NCBI GenBank assembly: GCA_963969595.1
Contig: OZ018409.1
Coordinates: forward strand, 33,679,282-33,743,281
Source: Neckera pumila
Lineage: Eukaryota > Streptophyta > Bryopsida > Hypnales > Neckeraceae
Reading direction: 5' to 3'
Length of the DNA stretch: 64,000 nucleotides
Every line of letters starts with the position of its first letter. The stretch's first letter is position 1. Below the pieces are notes generated by a model. It ran no database searches. It was not told where the DNA came from and worked only from the letters and a program-made list of their open reading frames with translations. The translations under genes and the position numbers were made by a program. Shown in pieces: positions 36,730 to 46,592 of this stretch.

Positions 36730-37092
36730 AGGGTGTCATTCCGATTTCTCAAGTCTCAGGTTTCTGGTAGTAAATTATCCTAATCTTTCTAGTCAAAATG
36801 GTAGAAAATAGGTTGATTGACAGTTTTGTGCACCTTGCTGATTGAACCAGTGATATAATAACCAAACCAGGAATTATACAGTGATTCCTGCATTGCCTCT
36901 CAAATCATGAGTGCTTTGTTCTTCTATCATGGTGCTTTGTTCTTCTATCTTGTCTGTCCTATTGTTAGGATCACATGCTGAGTACGTCCAGCCAATACTC
37001 GTTTTAAGCTAACATTTCCAGTTTATCTTTTTAACTTTGAAACGCTGCTTCAAATCTGGTGCAAAATGGAGGGGTTCATGTGAGGCAAGGCT
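36730..37092. other. Short spacer with a 21-bp tandem duplication
   Basis: GTGCTTTGTTCTTCTATC occurs twice in a row at about 36910-36950. Nothing else is seen before the mannanase pseudogene stop codon. Confidence 0.5.
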
Positions 37093-37345
37093 TTACAAGA
37101 AGGAGGACAGGCGAAAGGCTTGCATTTGCATAAGGGAGGCGATGTCGGGGTCTGAGGAGAGAACGATTTTGAATCCGTCTGCGAGGGAGGTATATGTGGT
37201 ATTGCTGAGGAGCTGCCAGACAAGTGCGCCAGCCCCAGCGCCGCCTTCAACGGCCGAATCATAAATGGCGTCCAACATTGAGCTCATGGCAGACAGTCGC
37301 ACGCTCTTGCTATATCCACCCGTCTTGCTGGATTTGCCGAACTCG

Positions 37346-37483
37346 GCGAATGGGGAATTTCGTTACAATGGCGGTATTCCGCGTGCCATTTTGACGGTGT
37401 GCCATTTTGACCATCTAGGACGGGTATAGATTTCAGTGCCAAAATTCTGGAATGCCGCCATTTGAATGAAATTCGCCATGCGA
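37346..37483. mobile_element. 130-bp MITE inserted in the mannanase nucleophile motif
   Basis: The element at 37350-37479 begins ATGGGGAATTTCGTTACAAT and ends AATGAAATTCGCCAT. It has imperfect inverted ends of about 31 bp that include AATGGCGG-ATTCC. GCGA flanks it on both sides (37346-37349 and 37480-37483). Deleting the element plus one GCGA rejoins KPVLFA to EFGKSS in frame. The superfamily is unclear from a 4-bp duplication. Confidence 0.8.
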
Positions 37484-39254
37484 ACAGCACTGGTTTCGTC
37501 AACGCAATTGCACCTTCATCGATGTGGGTTCGTATTCATGTGCTCATGAACTCTTGCTTCTCGGTCTCCGTCAGTGAAGGTATCCTGAACCCCAATTCTT
37601 ATGGTTAATCATGACTTTTTGATTAGGATTTATTAGGAGTCAAATCAGCACAACTTTCTTTAGCTAAAGCTGTCAAGCAAAGTAAACTTTGCAGATGTGG
37701 TCCCTGGGTGTTCAAGTTGTTGACCATCCACGTGTCAAAAAGTCATGCACTTATCAAGTTTGAGAGTCTGAGCCAGCAAGGGTTTTTTGTGACGTTGTCC
37801 ATCTATCATCATGCAATACAAAGGTACCCTTGGGTTGTGCTGTAGTGACTACAGAGATCCAAGAGTCTTGGGGACCAAATGACCAAGGAATTTCCTCTAA
37901 TGGTGGCAATCTTTGAATGAGACTCGAACTGGCTGCTGTGTTTGTGATTAGGCAACACCGGAGAGAATCAGAATAGGTTTAGAATTGAATCCACTTTTCA
38001 GGATGTGTTAATTAGATGGGCCGTAGGATGTGTTGAGAGAGCTGGATTCGTTGATAGAGCTTATAAAATAGAAGAAATAGTTCGAGAAATGGTCGAGTAT
38101 AGTACCAGTTGTCAGGGTAGGAGTGAACACTGGCAAAGTCTATCCCCGGAATTTGATGGTTGCGAATGAAGTCGACTCCATTTTGTGTGAAGAAGCTTCC
38201 GGGATTCGAATCCTCTTGACCAAGCAACTCTGGGAAGACCCTGGAGCTGTAGAAGCCCTCCAGCCCACTTTCAAGCAAATGGTTCGCATCCACACTTTTC
38301 ACGTATGCTGCCATTTCCTCTGTCCAGGCCTGCCAAACGGAACACCTTCATGGAACAGCCGAGTTTTTTAACGTTGGATCAATGTCCCGTGATTACAACA
38401 CACTGACGAATCACTGATTGGGCATCTCGTAGATTATGAACCAGCGACAAAGGTACGTCGTTTCTCCAGGGACATTTTTCGAGTCAATGTTTTCCGATAA
38501 ATTGAGGACTGAAGTCAAGAATGGTTTGCATTGTGTTGGAGAAGTAGGAGTCCTCTCTTACCCTAGAATAGGATCCCTGTTCCCAAATTCTGTGCACTAC
38601 ATTTTTTTTGACTTAATAGACGATTTTCTTTGCAGATATGAAGAGTGCTTGGCCAGGATGAGTGACATGCCTGGAAGGTATTTCCGGTGGTGTCACTGCT
38701 GCAACGAGACTTATTCATGAGCTCCCATGCAAAAATGGCTGGTTCTTCTCGTTACACGAGCCCTGTGATTGTGTTCACTCTCGTCATCACTGTCTGCTCA
38801 TTGAAATTCAAACAACTATTCATTAGATATTAATTTCCGCAAGTGAGTTTCTGTGCAGTATTCACGGAAATTAGACGGCAGAGTGCCTGATTAATGTCAC
38901 CTTGATGTACTCCTTGAACCAGCCCCGAATGGTTGCGTCCGAAAAGAAGTTATCTTCGGATCCAAGACTTGCTCCTACATATTGGTTCGCCCCTGCAACG
39001 TACTGCGGCTTGCCCCCATAGTCACCATAACTGTTGACCGAGCTCAGAATAAACCGAATTCCTTTCTTCTTCCCTTCCGAGACAACGAAATTGAGTCCCT
39101 GTGCAAGAAAACTCTTTCAGGTCAGGTAGATGATACTAAGTACTGTGATGTTTAACATGTACACATCTTATGGAGTGATTATTTGGAGATCAGTTGAGAG
39201 CTTGAGAGAGATTTTGGGGCAGAAGTTAGAGTCAAATCTATTCAGATCAATTTT

Positions 39255-39510
39255 TATCACTACATATGAGTTTCTCATGCAATTTCAAAATAGGGAGGTT
39301 GTAGACCACTCTTTGTGACAGTAGGAAACCTCCATTTCCATTCAAAGATCGGTGGCCATTGACATTTAGCCAAATCATGCTTACGTACACCACTTGCTAA
39401 TTGAAGACAAACCAAGTGTATGAACAAACTTAAGTGTGCTGCTGGTACAGGGGTCAGTGCGGGAGACGGGACCAGGTCCCTCACGGTTTTCGTATCCTCT
39501 ACCTTATGTA
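39255..39510 (+). repeat. Dispersed intronic repeat, copy 2 (mannanase intron 1)
   Basis: This segment matches 8885-9130 block for block, and here lies antisense to the host gene. Shared landmarks are CATGCAATT, GGGAGGTTGTAGA, GACAGTAG, CATTTAGCCAAATCATG, ACACCAC and CGTATCCTCT. Confidence 0.65.
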
Positions 39511-39959
39511 TCAATGCATTTCGTTCCCAAGAATGGATTCTCATTCGAGCTTCCTTCGCAGATTACCTGAAAGACGGATTCGTCACACGCGCCAAGCGTG
39601 AGTTGCAGCGGATGGTAATCGGTGCAATCGACAAAAGCCCAGGTGCGCATCACCGTTACGCGGGCCCAACGCTCGCTGCTTCCGCGAGCACCTCCGTCAC
39701 TGCAGCCCTGGAAGCTTCCTCGGTCGCCATGCTCATCAACCAATAGATGTTGGCTCCGTTCACGTATAGCGCCTTCTCTCCGAGACTGAATTGATGCATG
39801 CCCATTTGTCTTCACGAACTCATCTCCACTGGAGCTAATTGTCATATGAGAAACGCACGGTGGCTTCATGGTGGTGCGGTAGCTTGGAGATCGGCTCATA
39901 CTTTGCACGTAATGCACCAATCCAAAAAATCCGGCATAGACACCAGAATCAGAATCCAC

Positions 39960-40849
39960 TGAAGCAAACTAATAACCGTAAAGCACCCTGTGCTACTTCA
40001 ATCTCCTGGTAAAATTCATCCCTCCCATCTTGTTTTGAATGATCAAATGTGTTGTTGATTTAGTCCTCAAAAAACGGATAGCTGTAAGAGACCTGATTAC
40101 CTTGCTCAGAGTGGGTTCAAATTGAAACAGTTACCGATCATTTCTGCCTGCAGAGTACCTTATTTCATGGAGATTAAGCACGTTGTGTCACATAATTGCT
40201 TGAACTGAAAATGGACCACTCGCATGTGCATGCCGAAGACTTTAATAAGAGTGAAACAGTTGCTGCGTGAGTCCATGTTACGTATATACGTAGCAAGGCA
40301 CCAACCAAGTGATTGCTTTCGTTTGGGTCACAGATTGAACGCTGTCGGGACTTCGGAACAATATTGAATCCATGAAGCTCAGAATCCAAGAAACTCACTC
40401 TGGAGGCTTGATTGAACCACGATCTCAGAAGCCGTGTCAATTCTCAAGTAAGATCTCAGTTTGTTGTAGGATAGAAATTTCAACTGTTTTCAAGTTTGGC
40501 GACAGTCTCTGAAACTACTAATATTAAGCTCTTGGTGCCTGAAGAAAAAAAGTAGAAAGCAACCTCATTGTAAGCTTATAGTCAATTGTCGTAACTGTAC
40601 TGTACATTGCTATATATTGCCACTTTCCTTGAAGCCTCCGAGACTATTTCAACTGCTATGAATGCTTCCTAAATATATTGAGGAAATCACTTTGGGGTTA
40701 TTTAAGGTGATTAGATTAATTAGTTACTAATTGCGTGTGAAGCTGGTTGTTAGCATATTAGCAGCGTAATCCCAAAGACTGATCGACTCAAAGGAGCTAA
40801 CGGAAGTGCACATGTGGGTGCTTTCAGACTAACATGAAGTATGAAAGCA
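39960..40849. other. 5' flank of the mannanase pseudogene
   Basis: No gene is resolved. An 88-codon minus-strand ORF (40440-40174) has no recognisable motif. Confidence 0.4.
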
Positions 40850-42500
40850 ACATTAGGAAAAATTTCAGCCCTCCAGAAGGCCGCTAAGGAATTGATTTAC
40901 GGGACCCCTTTGCTGCAATTTCAGAATGAATAAAAAATTATTTTTTATTAATTTTGATACCAAAATATTTGAAAGCTCTAGGAAGGGTCCAAACATTGTT
41001 GCTGCATACAAAAAAAAATTCCACCAAAAAAATTGTCCTCTTACATGCCTGTAATTCCTGAAGTGATCGGAAATGGGTCGTCAATCAGGAATGGGTTGGC
41101 TGCTTTACTTCCTTAGCAACACTCCTCTCAGTGTTTAATGTCAAGTTTCTAGTGAAATTTGTGGTTGGTGGTTTTTTTTATTAATAATTACTTATTGTTT
41201 TTTTGGGGTAATTTTAATGCTAAATCTAACAGTACAATTTAGAAATATGTTAGTGGTTTTGAGACGAAAATTTGTTCAGAGTATGTATGTTTACCGATAC
41301 CATGATTTACCAATTTGTGTTTATAAAATATTAGGTATAGCTGACTTTCAACAGGGATTGAAGACTATCGTGGTGATTATGCTGAAACAAATATTTAGAA
41401 GTGCACGTTCCGAGTGTAAACATTGCCTCAATGTCATAGCTAGGCTACGGAAACAAAACAATTAAATTGCCAAACAATGCAAGCTAAAATCTAAATCTCT
41501 CATAGATTATAAAATAAAACTTGCACATAAGTATAGTTGACTCCGTACCGTTTATAAAAAAATTAGAAAAATCAAGGTTGGCCGTCATATTCAACTTAAG
41601 TGAACTAGTTCATTCTCAACATCTATAGCTTGTCCTGTGCTCAAATTATAAAGATGCAACTATAAATCAACCAACATTTACTAAGACAGTGAAGGCATGA
41701 GGCCTACGAATCTAATGATTTACTTGTTTAAGAATTTCTCTTCCATCGTCCAAAGTAGAAGTGTCAACGTGATGCCTCAAAACATTTACTAGAAGGAATT
41801 TAATGTGTTCCATCTAATTGGTCAAAGAACAACTATTTATCCGAAACTCATTAATAGAGGAAATTTCAGGCCTCTTGAGTGCTGTTCCACAATCCTCTGG
41901 GATACCCTGAATTTTGCTTTTATTTTGCTCAAAAAGTTGTTTTTCCCCTATTTTCACCCTGCTGAAATTACAGCAGCAATGGCACAGGAACCCAGAATTC
42001 TGAATTAAAAAAAAAAAAAAAAATTCTGCAAAACTTGACTGCTCCAGCAAGACTCTAACTGCTCACCAAGAGCATTTTTGAAGCTGACAGGCCATGCAAA
42101 GAATAGCATGGCATGTCAACTTCAAACAGCCCTCCAAAGGGTTGGATTTTTTTCTAATGTATTCATTAGCAACTACTACACAAAATTTGGATTCATTATT
42201 TGACGTGTTCTAGTTCCAGTTGCCAAGTAGCTGTGCTCACTACTACCAAATGATCAAAGATTGTGCAAAATGTGAATCACATCAATGGTTTACCATCAAG
42301 TGAAAGGCAAAATTGGGAACGTGAAATTTAACAACTAATGTGGATAGCTTCATTACAGAAAATCTAGACCCTCTACAGGGCCGTTAGGGTTTTGACAAAT
42401 GTGTAATTATAATGAAAAAACTAATAATAATTTATTTAATTTTGAAAAAAATAAAAAAATAAAAAAATAATAATAGTAATAAATAATTTTTTAACTAGAA
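40850..42500. repeat. Cluster of CATTA-ended short elements
   Basis: The terminus CATTAGGAAAAATTTCAGCC or a variant occurs at 40850, 41849 and 42352. An inverted copy ends at about 42164 (GGATTTTTTTCTAATG). The pair 41849/42164 could bound one element of about 316 bp with an internal A-run at 42006. The others lack a clear partner. No coding sequence is seen in this stretch. Confidence 0.5.
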
Positions 42501-43085
42501 TTCCAATAGGGCACCTTAGCTGATTGCTCACCTTACATATTGCTTGATAGCCTTTATACGCTGATATTTTGCCAAAATGCACATTCTCATGCATCAATTC
42601 AGCCCTCTAATGCTTTTAGTTGCAAATTAAACAACTATGAACCTTGTACAACTATTTTGCTATCTGTAGATGATTTGTAATTGACAATTACAGAACTTTC
42701 ACCGTAATTTTGTCCTCTCTATAATTAGTATCTAAACCAAGTATGAGTGCTCAAGTGAACAATGACTAAATCAGTGAGCTAAATCTGTCCCACAAAGAAG
42801 ACCATGCATAGTGAATGCATGGTAAATGTAAAAAAAAGCCTCCTATTTTGTGCTATATTCTTCACCTCTCCTAATTAATTTGGGTCCTTTAATTGAAAAT
42901 GAGTTCAAAATTTATAATTTTTATCATGTACAAAAAATAAAAAAATTTTGTGTTTTCTCTTGGAGTAAATTCACCTTACATAGTCCACTTTATATGACGA
43001 CTTTAGCATCCTGCTGACTAAATGAGCAAGCTTGCAAACCTTTGTTCAAACTCAAATAATCGGCTTAGAAGATTGGTGCTTACCT

Positions 43086-43350
43086 CATTAGAAAAAATTC
43101 CGACCCTCGAAGGGGCTGTCAGAATCTGACTTAGGCACCCTCGGGGTGCAATTACGGAATACTAAGAAAAATAAAAATAAAAATAAAAATAGTTTTTTTT
43201 TTGAAAAAAATAATTAAAAAAATTTCAAGTCTAATGTGGCGCTGACGTGGCACCCCTCATGCCATGTTGGATTTCACTTTTTGAATTTTTTTTTTCCATT
43301 ATTGCACCGGCTCTCGCAGCCCCTTCCAGGGCTGAAATTTTTTGTAATGA
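43086..43350. mobile_element. CATTA-ended MITE (about 262 bp, complete)
   Basis: The left end at 43086 reads CATTAGAAAAAATTCCGACC and continues into a palindromic CCCTCGAAGGGGCTG. The right end, reading GGGCTGAAATTTTTTGTAATG, closes at about 43349 and is the inverted partner. The centre contains CACCCTCGGGGTGCAATTACGG and an AT-rich stretch. No target duplication was established beyond the TIR. Confidence 0.65.
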
Positions 43351-43678
43351 ATATTTGCCTTCATCCGCCAATATTAGCTTTGAGACTTGCCATTAATCCT
43401 TGTATGAGACATCATGACAACCAAATGGATTGTCAAATTAAGTTGCCAATGCAGACAATCCTACTTGAAAAGACTTCTAGTATGGTAGCTATGATGAGTG
43501 AATGACTACGATGGTTGAATTTTGCCTAGATAGAAGCAAAATTCATTCAAAACAAAAATTCCATCTTTGATTATCTAGTTATCATCCATGGATCTCATTC
43601 ATTTATTAGGCAATCTAGATGAGTATTCATCTATGATCTATATACTTTTCATTCTCTAATTGACGGTCCAAACCAAAT

Positions 43679-44339
43679 CACTACAAGAAAAGGAGGTGTC
43701 TTAAGTATAGTCATAGTAATATAGTCCTGTAAGTAAGTATAGTTGTAGTAGTATAGTCCTATAAGTAATGACCTTTTTAGGAGATTTTTAGCACAATTTT
43801 ATTGAAAACATATTTCTAGTAAAAATTCTATAAGATTCTACTAAAAAGGTCATTACTTATAGAACTATACTACTACAACTATACAAAATAATAATATATA
43901 CTTTATATTTACTAGTGTGACCCTGTGCCGTTGGCCCAATTTTCATCTACTCCCGGTTCCACTCCTGGTTCTACTTCCAATTCTGCTCCCAGTTCCACTC
44001 CCGGTTCCACTCCCAGTAGCAAGAATGCCACCAAAATCAAAGTAAAAGTAATTTTCTAATTTTTTAATCAATAAATCCTTTGAAATTCAATAACTTTTGC
44101 ACCACCGCTCCAAACGCCACGAAACCAAGCCGGTGCACCCCTCCTCGGCGAGAGCTTTCCGACGGTATCAAGCACGCGGCCGGGGGACGCACGGTCAGGA
44201 AGTTGTCCACGCTACAAACAAAACAAACAAACAAAACAAACAAACAAACAGCCTCATTTAAGGTATTGATCTTCACTTTTCTATAGTAAAAACTAATAAT
44301 ATAAAAACTATACTTAAAACACCCCTTCTTCTTGTAGTA
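43679..44339. mobile_element. CACTA-type element carrying a nested R copy
   Basis: The left end is CACTACAAGAAAAGGAGGTG at 43679. The right end is CACCCCTTCTTCTTGTAGTA at 44339, with the last base changed from G to A. The termini remain inverted for about 30 bp, through CTTAAGTATAG. Inside, 43736-43779 and 43843-43885 form a second inverted repeat (GTAGTAGTATAGTCCTATAA). The stretch 43912-44270 is a family R repeat inserted in minus orientation. Without it the element would be about 0.3 kb and non-autonomous. Confidence 0.75.
43912..44270 (-). repeat. Repeat family R, single copy with an internal 12-bp minisatellite
   Basis: On the minus strand it begins near ATACCTTAAATGAGGC, then the TTTG repeats, GACCGTGCGTCCCCC, CGGAAAGCTCTCGCCGAGG and the AT-rich tail, ending GGTCACACTAGT. 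A tandem 12-mer (CCGGTTCCACTC and variants) at about 43951-44021 sits before the end and is absent from other copies. Confidence 0.75.
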
Positions 44340-44912
44340 AAGAGGTAGTTGTACCTACCTTCTACTATTGCTACAACAAGTAATGGTGATAGAGTAATGC
44401 GCTACCTCTCGGCAATGTCCTATCTAAGTACTAAATCTCCCTAAAAAAAAGAATATGTATTTGTGCCTATACAACTTGCCTACCCAAATTTATAAAGTTG
44501 ATGAATAGAAGCCTTGTTCACCTATTGCTTTGTAGCCCAGTCCACCACATAAAAAATGTATTCTCTACCTTGATAATTTTTTCAATGTATTACATTGTTG
44601 CACTTTATATTTCATCAACTTTGTACACATATATTATTTCCCTCAATTTCATCAAATTGTTCATAAAAGAAGGTTGTCAATTAAAGTTTGAATATTACTT
44701 TGGATGGATGTGACAATAATAATTGAACAAAATATTGTCTTGATGCACTCTATTCATCATCCTAAATATGGACTTTGGAACTCCAACAAGTTAATGTTAT
44801 TGTTTTCTAGTGTACAAGCTTGGCAATCCAAATACAAACTTGCTTCATCCTTAACTCAAAACCTTCATAAGCAATAAATATAAATGATGTCAACAAAATG
44901 GGTATTGATACC
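44340..44912. other. AT-rich spacer
   Basis: Nothing recognised. Confidence 0.5.
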
Positions 44913-45852
44913 TTAACCCCTAAAGGACCAGCATGCGTTTTTTGGCTACATAGAAATTTTGGGTAAGTACGTGTGACTGGACATTTTTATGTTTTTGGCT
45001 TAAATTTTAATAGAAAGTGGGGACAAGGAATATCTTTTATATGCACTTAATTTCTTGACATATGAAAATGTGATCAAAACTTAATATGGCCTAATATGTT
45101 ACTTTTTTTGTAATTGGGTAGTCCGGGCAGATAAGAAAAAATCACTTTTTTCAAAACAAAAATTTGAATTAGCTGTTTAGAATTATATATACATGGAAAG
45201 CTTTGAATCATCCCATTTTGATCAATGAGTCAAAAGTTATGAAGATTTCTAGTTTGCGGGCAATTCTAGATTCTCTACTCTAAAATAGACTTTGAAGTCC
45301 TTTATCTTACTCAATTTTCAATTTTTTTTGAGAAAAAATAAAATCATAGGATGTAGATTGTTTATTACGGAGTACAACATTGCTACCATTGGGATTGGCA
45401 TTTTTCAATTCTATAATGAAATTCTTGGCAATTTAGTATTTTGAATCATTCTCTACTACTATCTCTTTACTATTTTTTTTTCCTGTATGTTGTATAATTC
45501 TAAATGATGTGAATTTTTTCAAGCATGTAGCCAACTTGTCTAGGAAAAATAATCCAAAGAATCACCACCATTTTGGACATCTTTTCATAAAAAAGTGAGC
45601 TTGTGAAGTGCAGCTGCCCTGCTTTTGGTAGGGCCAAAAAATGATTTCAGTGAACTTGAATGCTTATATCTTGCAATCCACGCAGTGGAATTTTGAAAAC
45701 TTTACCACATATTCTCAAGTCAGCATACTACAAGATCCTACGGTTGCATGTGCCAAAAAAAGTTTTTTTTTCCAAAAATTGGATACTTGTATTAAAAGTG
45801 GCAATTTTCGAGCGTTTCGGTGAAAACATAGTCATGGAACTTTAGTGGTTAA
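44913..45852 (+). mobile_element. TTAA-flanked TIR element, copy E (932 bp), inserted in an R copy
   Basis: The element at 44917-45848 lies between TTAA 44913-44916 and TTAA 45849-45852. It starts CCCCTAAAGGACCAGCATGC and ends GGAACTTTAGTGG. The interior is collinear with copy D. The flanks ATACC and ATGAG, joined through one TTAA, recreate ATACCTTAAATGAG, which is intact at the 5' end of the R copy at 44270. The element therefore entered a TTAA and duplicated it. Confidence 0.88.
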
Positions 45853-46104
45853 ATGAGATTATTGATTTTGTTTATTTGTAACGGTGAGAAATCCAAAATT
45901 GTGTGTGTTCCCGTTCTCCCGTGCTCTGCATTCTTGGTATCGTTGGAAAGCTCTTTGCAAGGAGGGGTGCACCGGCTTTATTTGTAGCATTGAAACTAAC
46001 AACAAAAAAGATATTGAATTTTGAATTTTTTATGAATTAAAAAATTAAAAAAATGTTTTTATTTTATTTTATTATAATAAGGCAACGCCACATGGCACAC
46101 TAGT
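45853..46104 (+). repeat. Repeat family R, single copy
   Basis: It runs from ATGAGATTATTGATTTTG through TTGTAACGGTGAGAAATCC, CTTGGTATCGTTGGAAAGC and AAGGAGGGGTGCACCGGC to GGCAACGCCACATGGCACAC and TAGT. Its first bases were separated from the rest by insertion of TTAA copy E. Confidence 0.75.
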
Positions 46105-46203
46105 TTCAGTGAAATTCAACAGTTTCTACCATCCTGGAGAGATAGGGCAAGCTAAGTGGAAAAGTTTCAAACAAATGGTTTCCTAGAACCACATGGATTT
46201 TTT

Positions 46204-46236
46204 GGGGGCAGGCAGGGCGGGCAGGGCGGGCAGGGG
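46204..46236 (+). promoter_or_regulatory. G-run tract upstream of the FPA-like gene
   Basis: The sense strand has GGGGG followed by four GGG runs and a GGGG within 33 bp, as tandem GGGCGGGCA units. This can in principle fold as a G-quadruplex. It lies about 360 bp before the start codon, in the promoter or leader. Function is inferred. Confidence 0.5.
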
Positions 46237-46592
46237 TCTTGAAAAAGCCGGGCCTGCCCCCGAAATTATTTTTGCGGGCGCGCTTTCCTTGAGCGCCTTC
46301 GTCAGGACTTAAGAGCCGAGAAGCATAACCTATCTCGCATATTAGGGTTTGGTGTTTTGGGGTAAATTTTATTCGCGGAGGCGCACGCTGTTTAAGTTGT
46401 GAGAATTTTGGGTAGAATTTTTGCGGCAGTCGTGTGTGGATTGTCTTGACTTTAAAAAACTTCGAATTTTAGTTTGAGTTTTGAAGTTTTAGGTTTACCA
46501 GTCCTAACGTGGTTCGAGTTCGTTGTGTCGCGTTTGCTGTAGGCGGACGGAGCGTGCATGAGGCCTAGACACCACGAGTGGGGCGCTAGGAC

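Larger units (their letters stand above)
37093..39959 (-). pseudogene. MAN: GH5 endo-beta-1,4-mannanase pseudogene
   Basis: Five minus-strand exons are recognisable: 39959-39567, 39098-38901, 38793-38671, 38329-38106 and 37584-37093. Motifs in order are DEFVKTNG, ALYVNGANIYWLMSMATEE, VTVMRTWAFVDCTDYHPLQL, FVVSEGKKKGIRFILSSVN, VMTRVNTITG, PAIFAWELMNK, YVKSVDANHLLESGLEGFY, QIPGIDFASVHSYPDNW, KPVLFA and FGKSSKTGGYS, then AIYDSAVEGGAGAGALVWQL. Intact relatives are secreted and cut cell-wall mannans. Lesions: two opposite frameshifts in exon 1, TAA at 38754-38752, TGA at 37538-37536, a MITE at 37350-37479, and lysine for the acid/base Glu of the NEP motif (codon 38712-38710). The nucleophile-side sequence FAEFG is still readable beside the MITE. 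The exon 3 donor is GC, not GT. Confidence 0.88.

Noticed and set aside
38195..38215. GATTCGAATC resembling a tRNA T-loop
   Set aside because: It lies inside mannanase exon 4 and no cloverleaf can be drawn around it.
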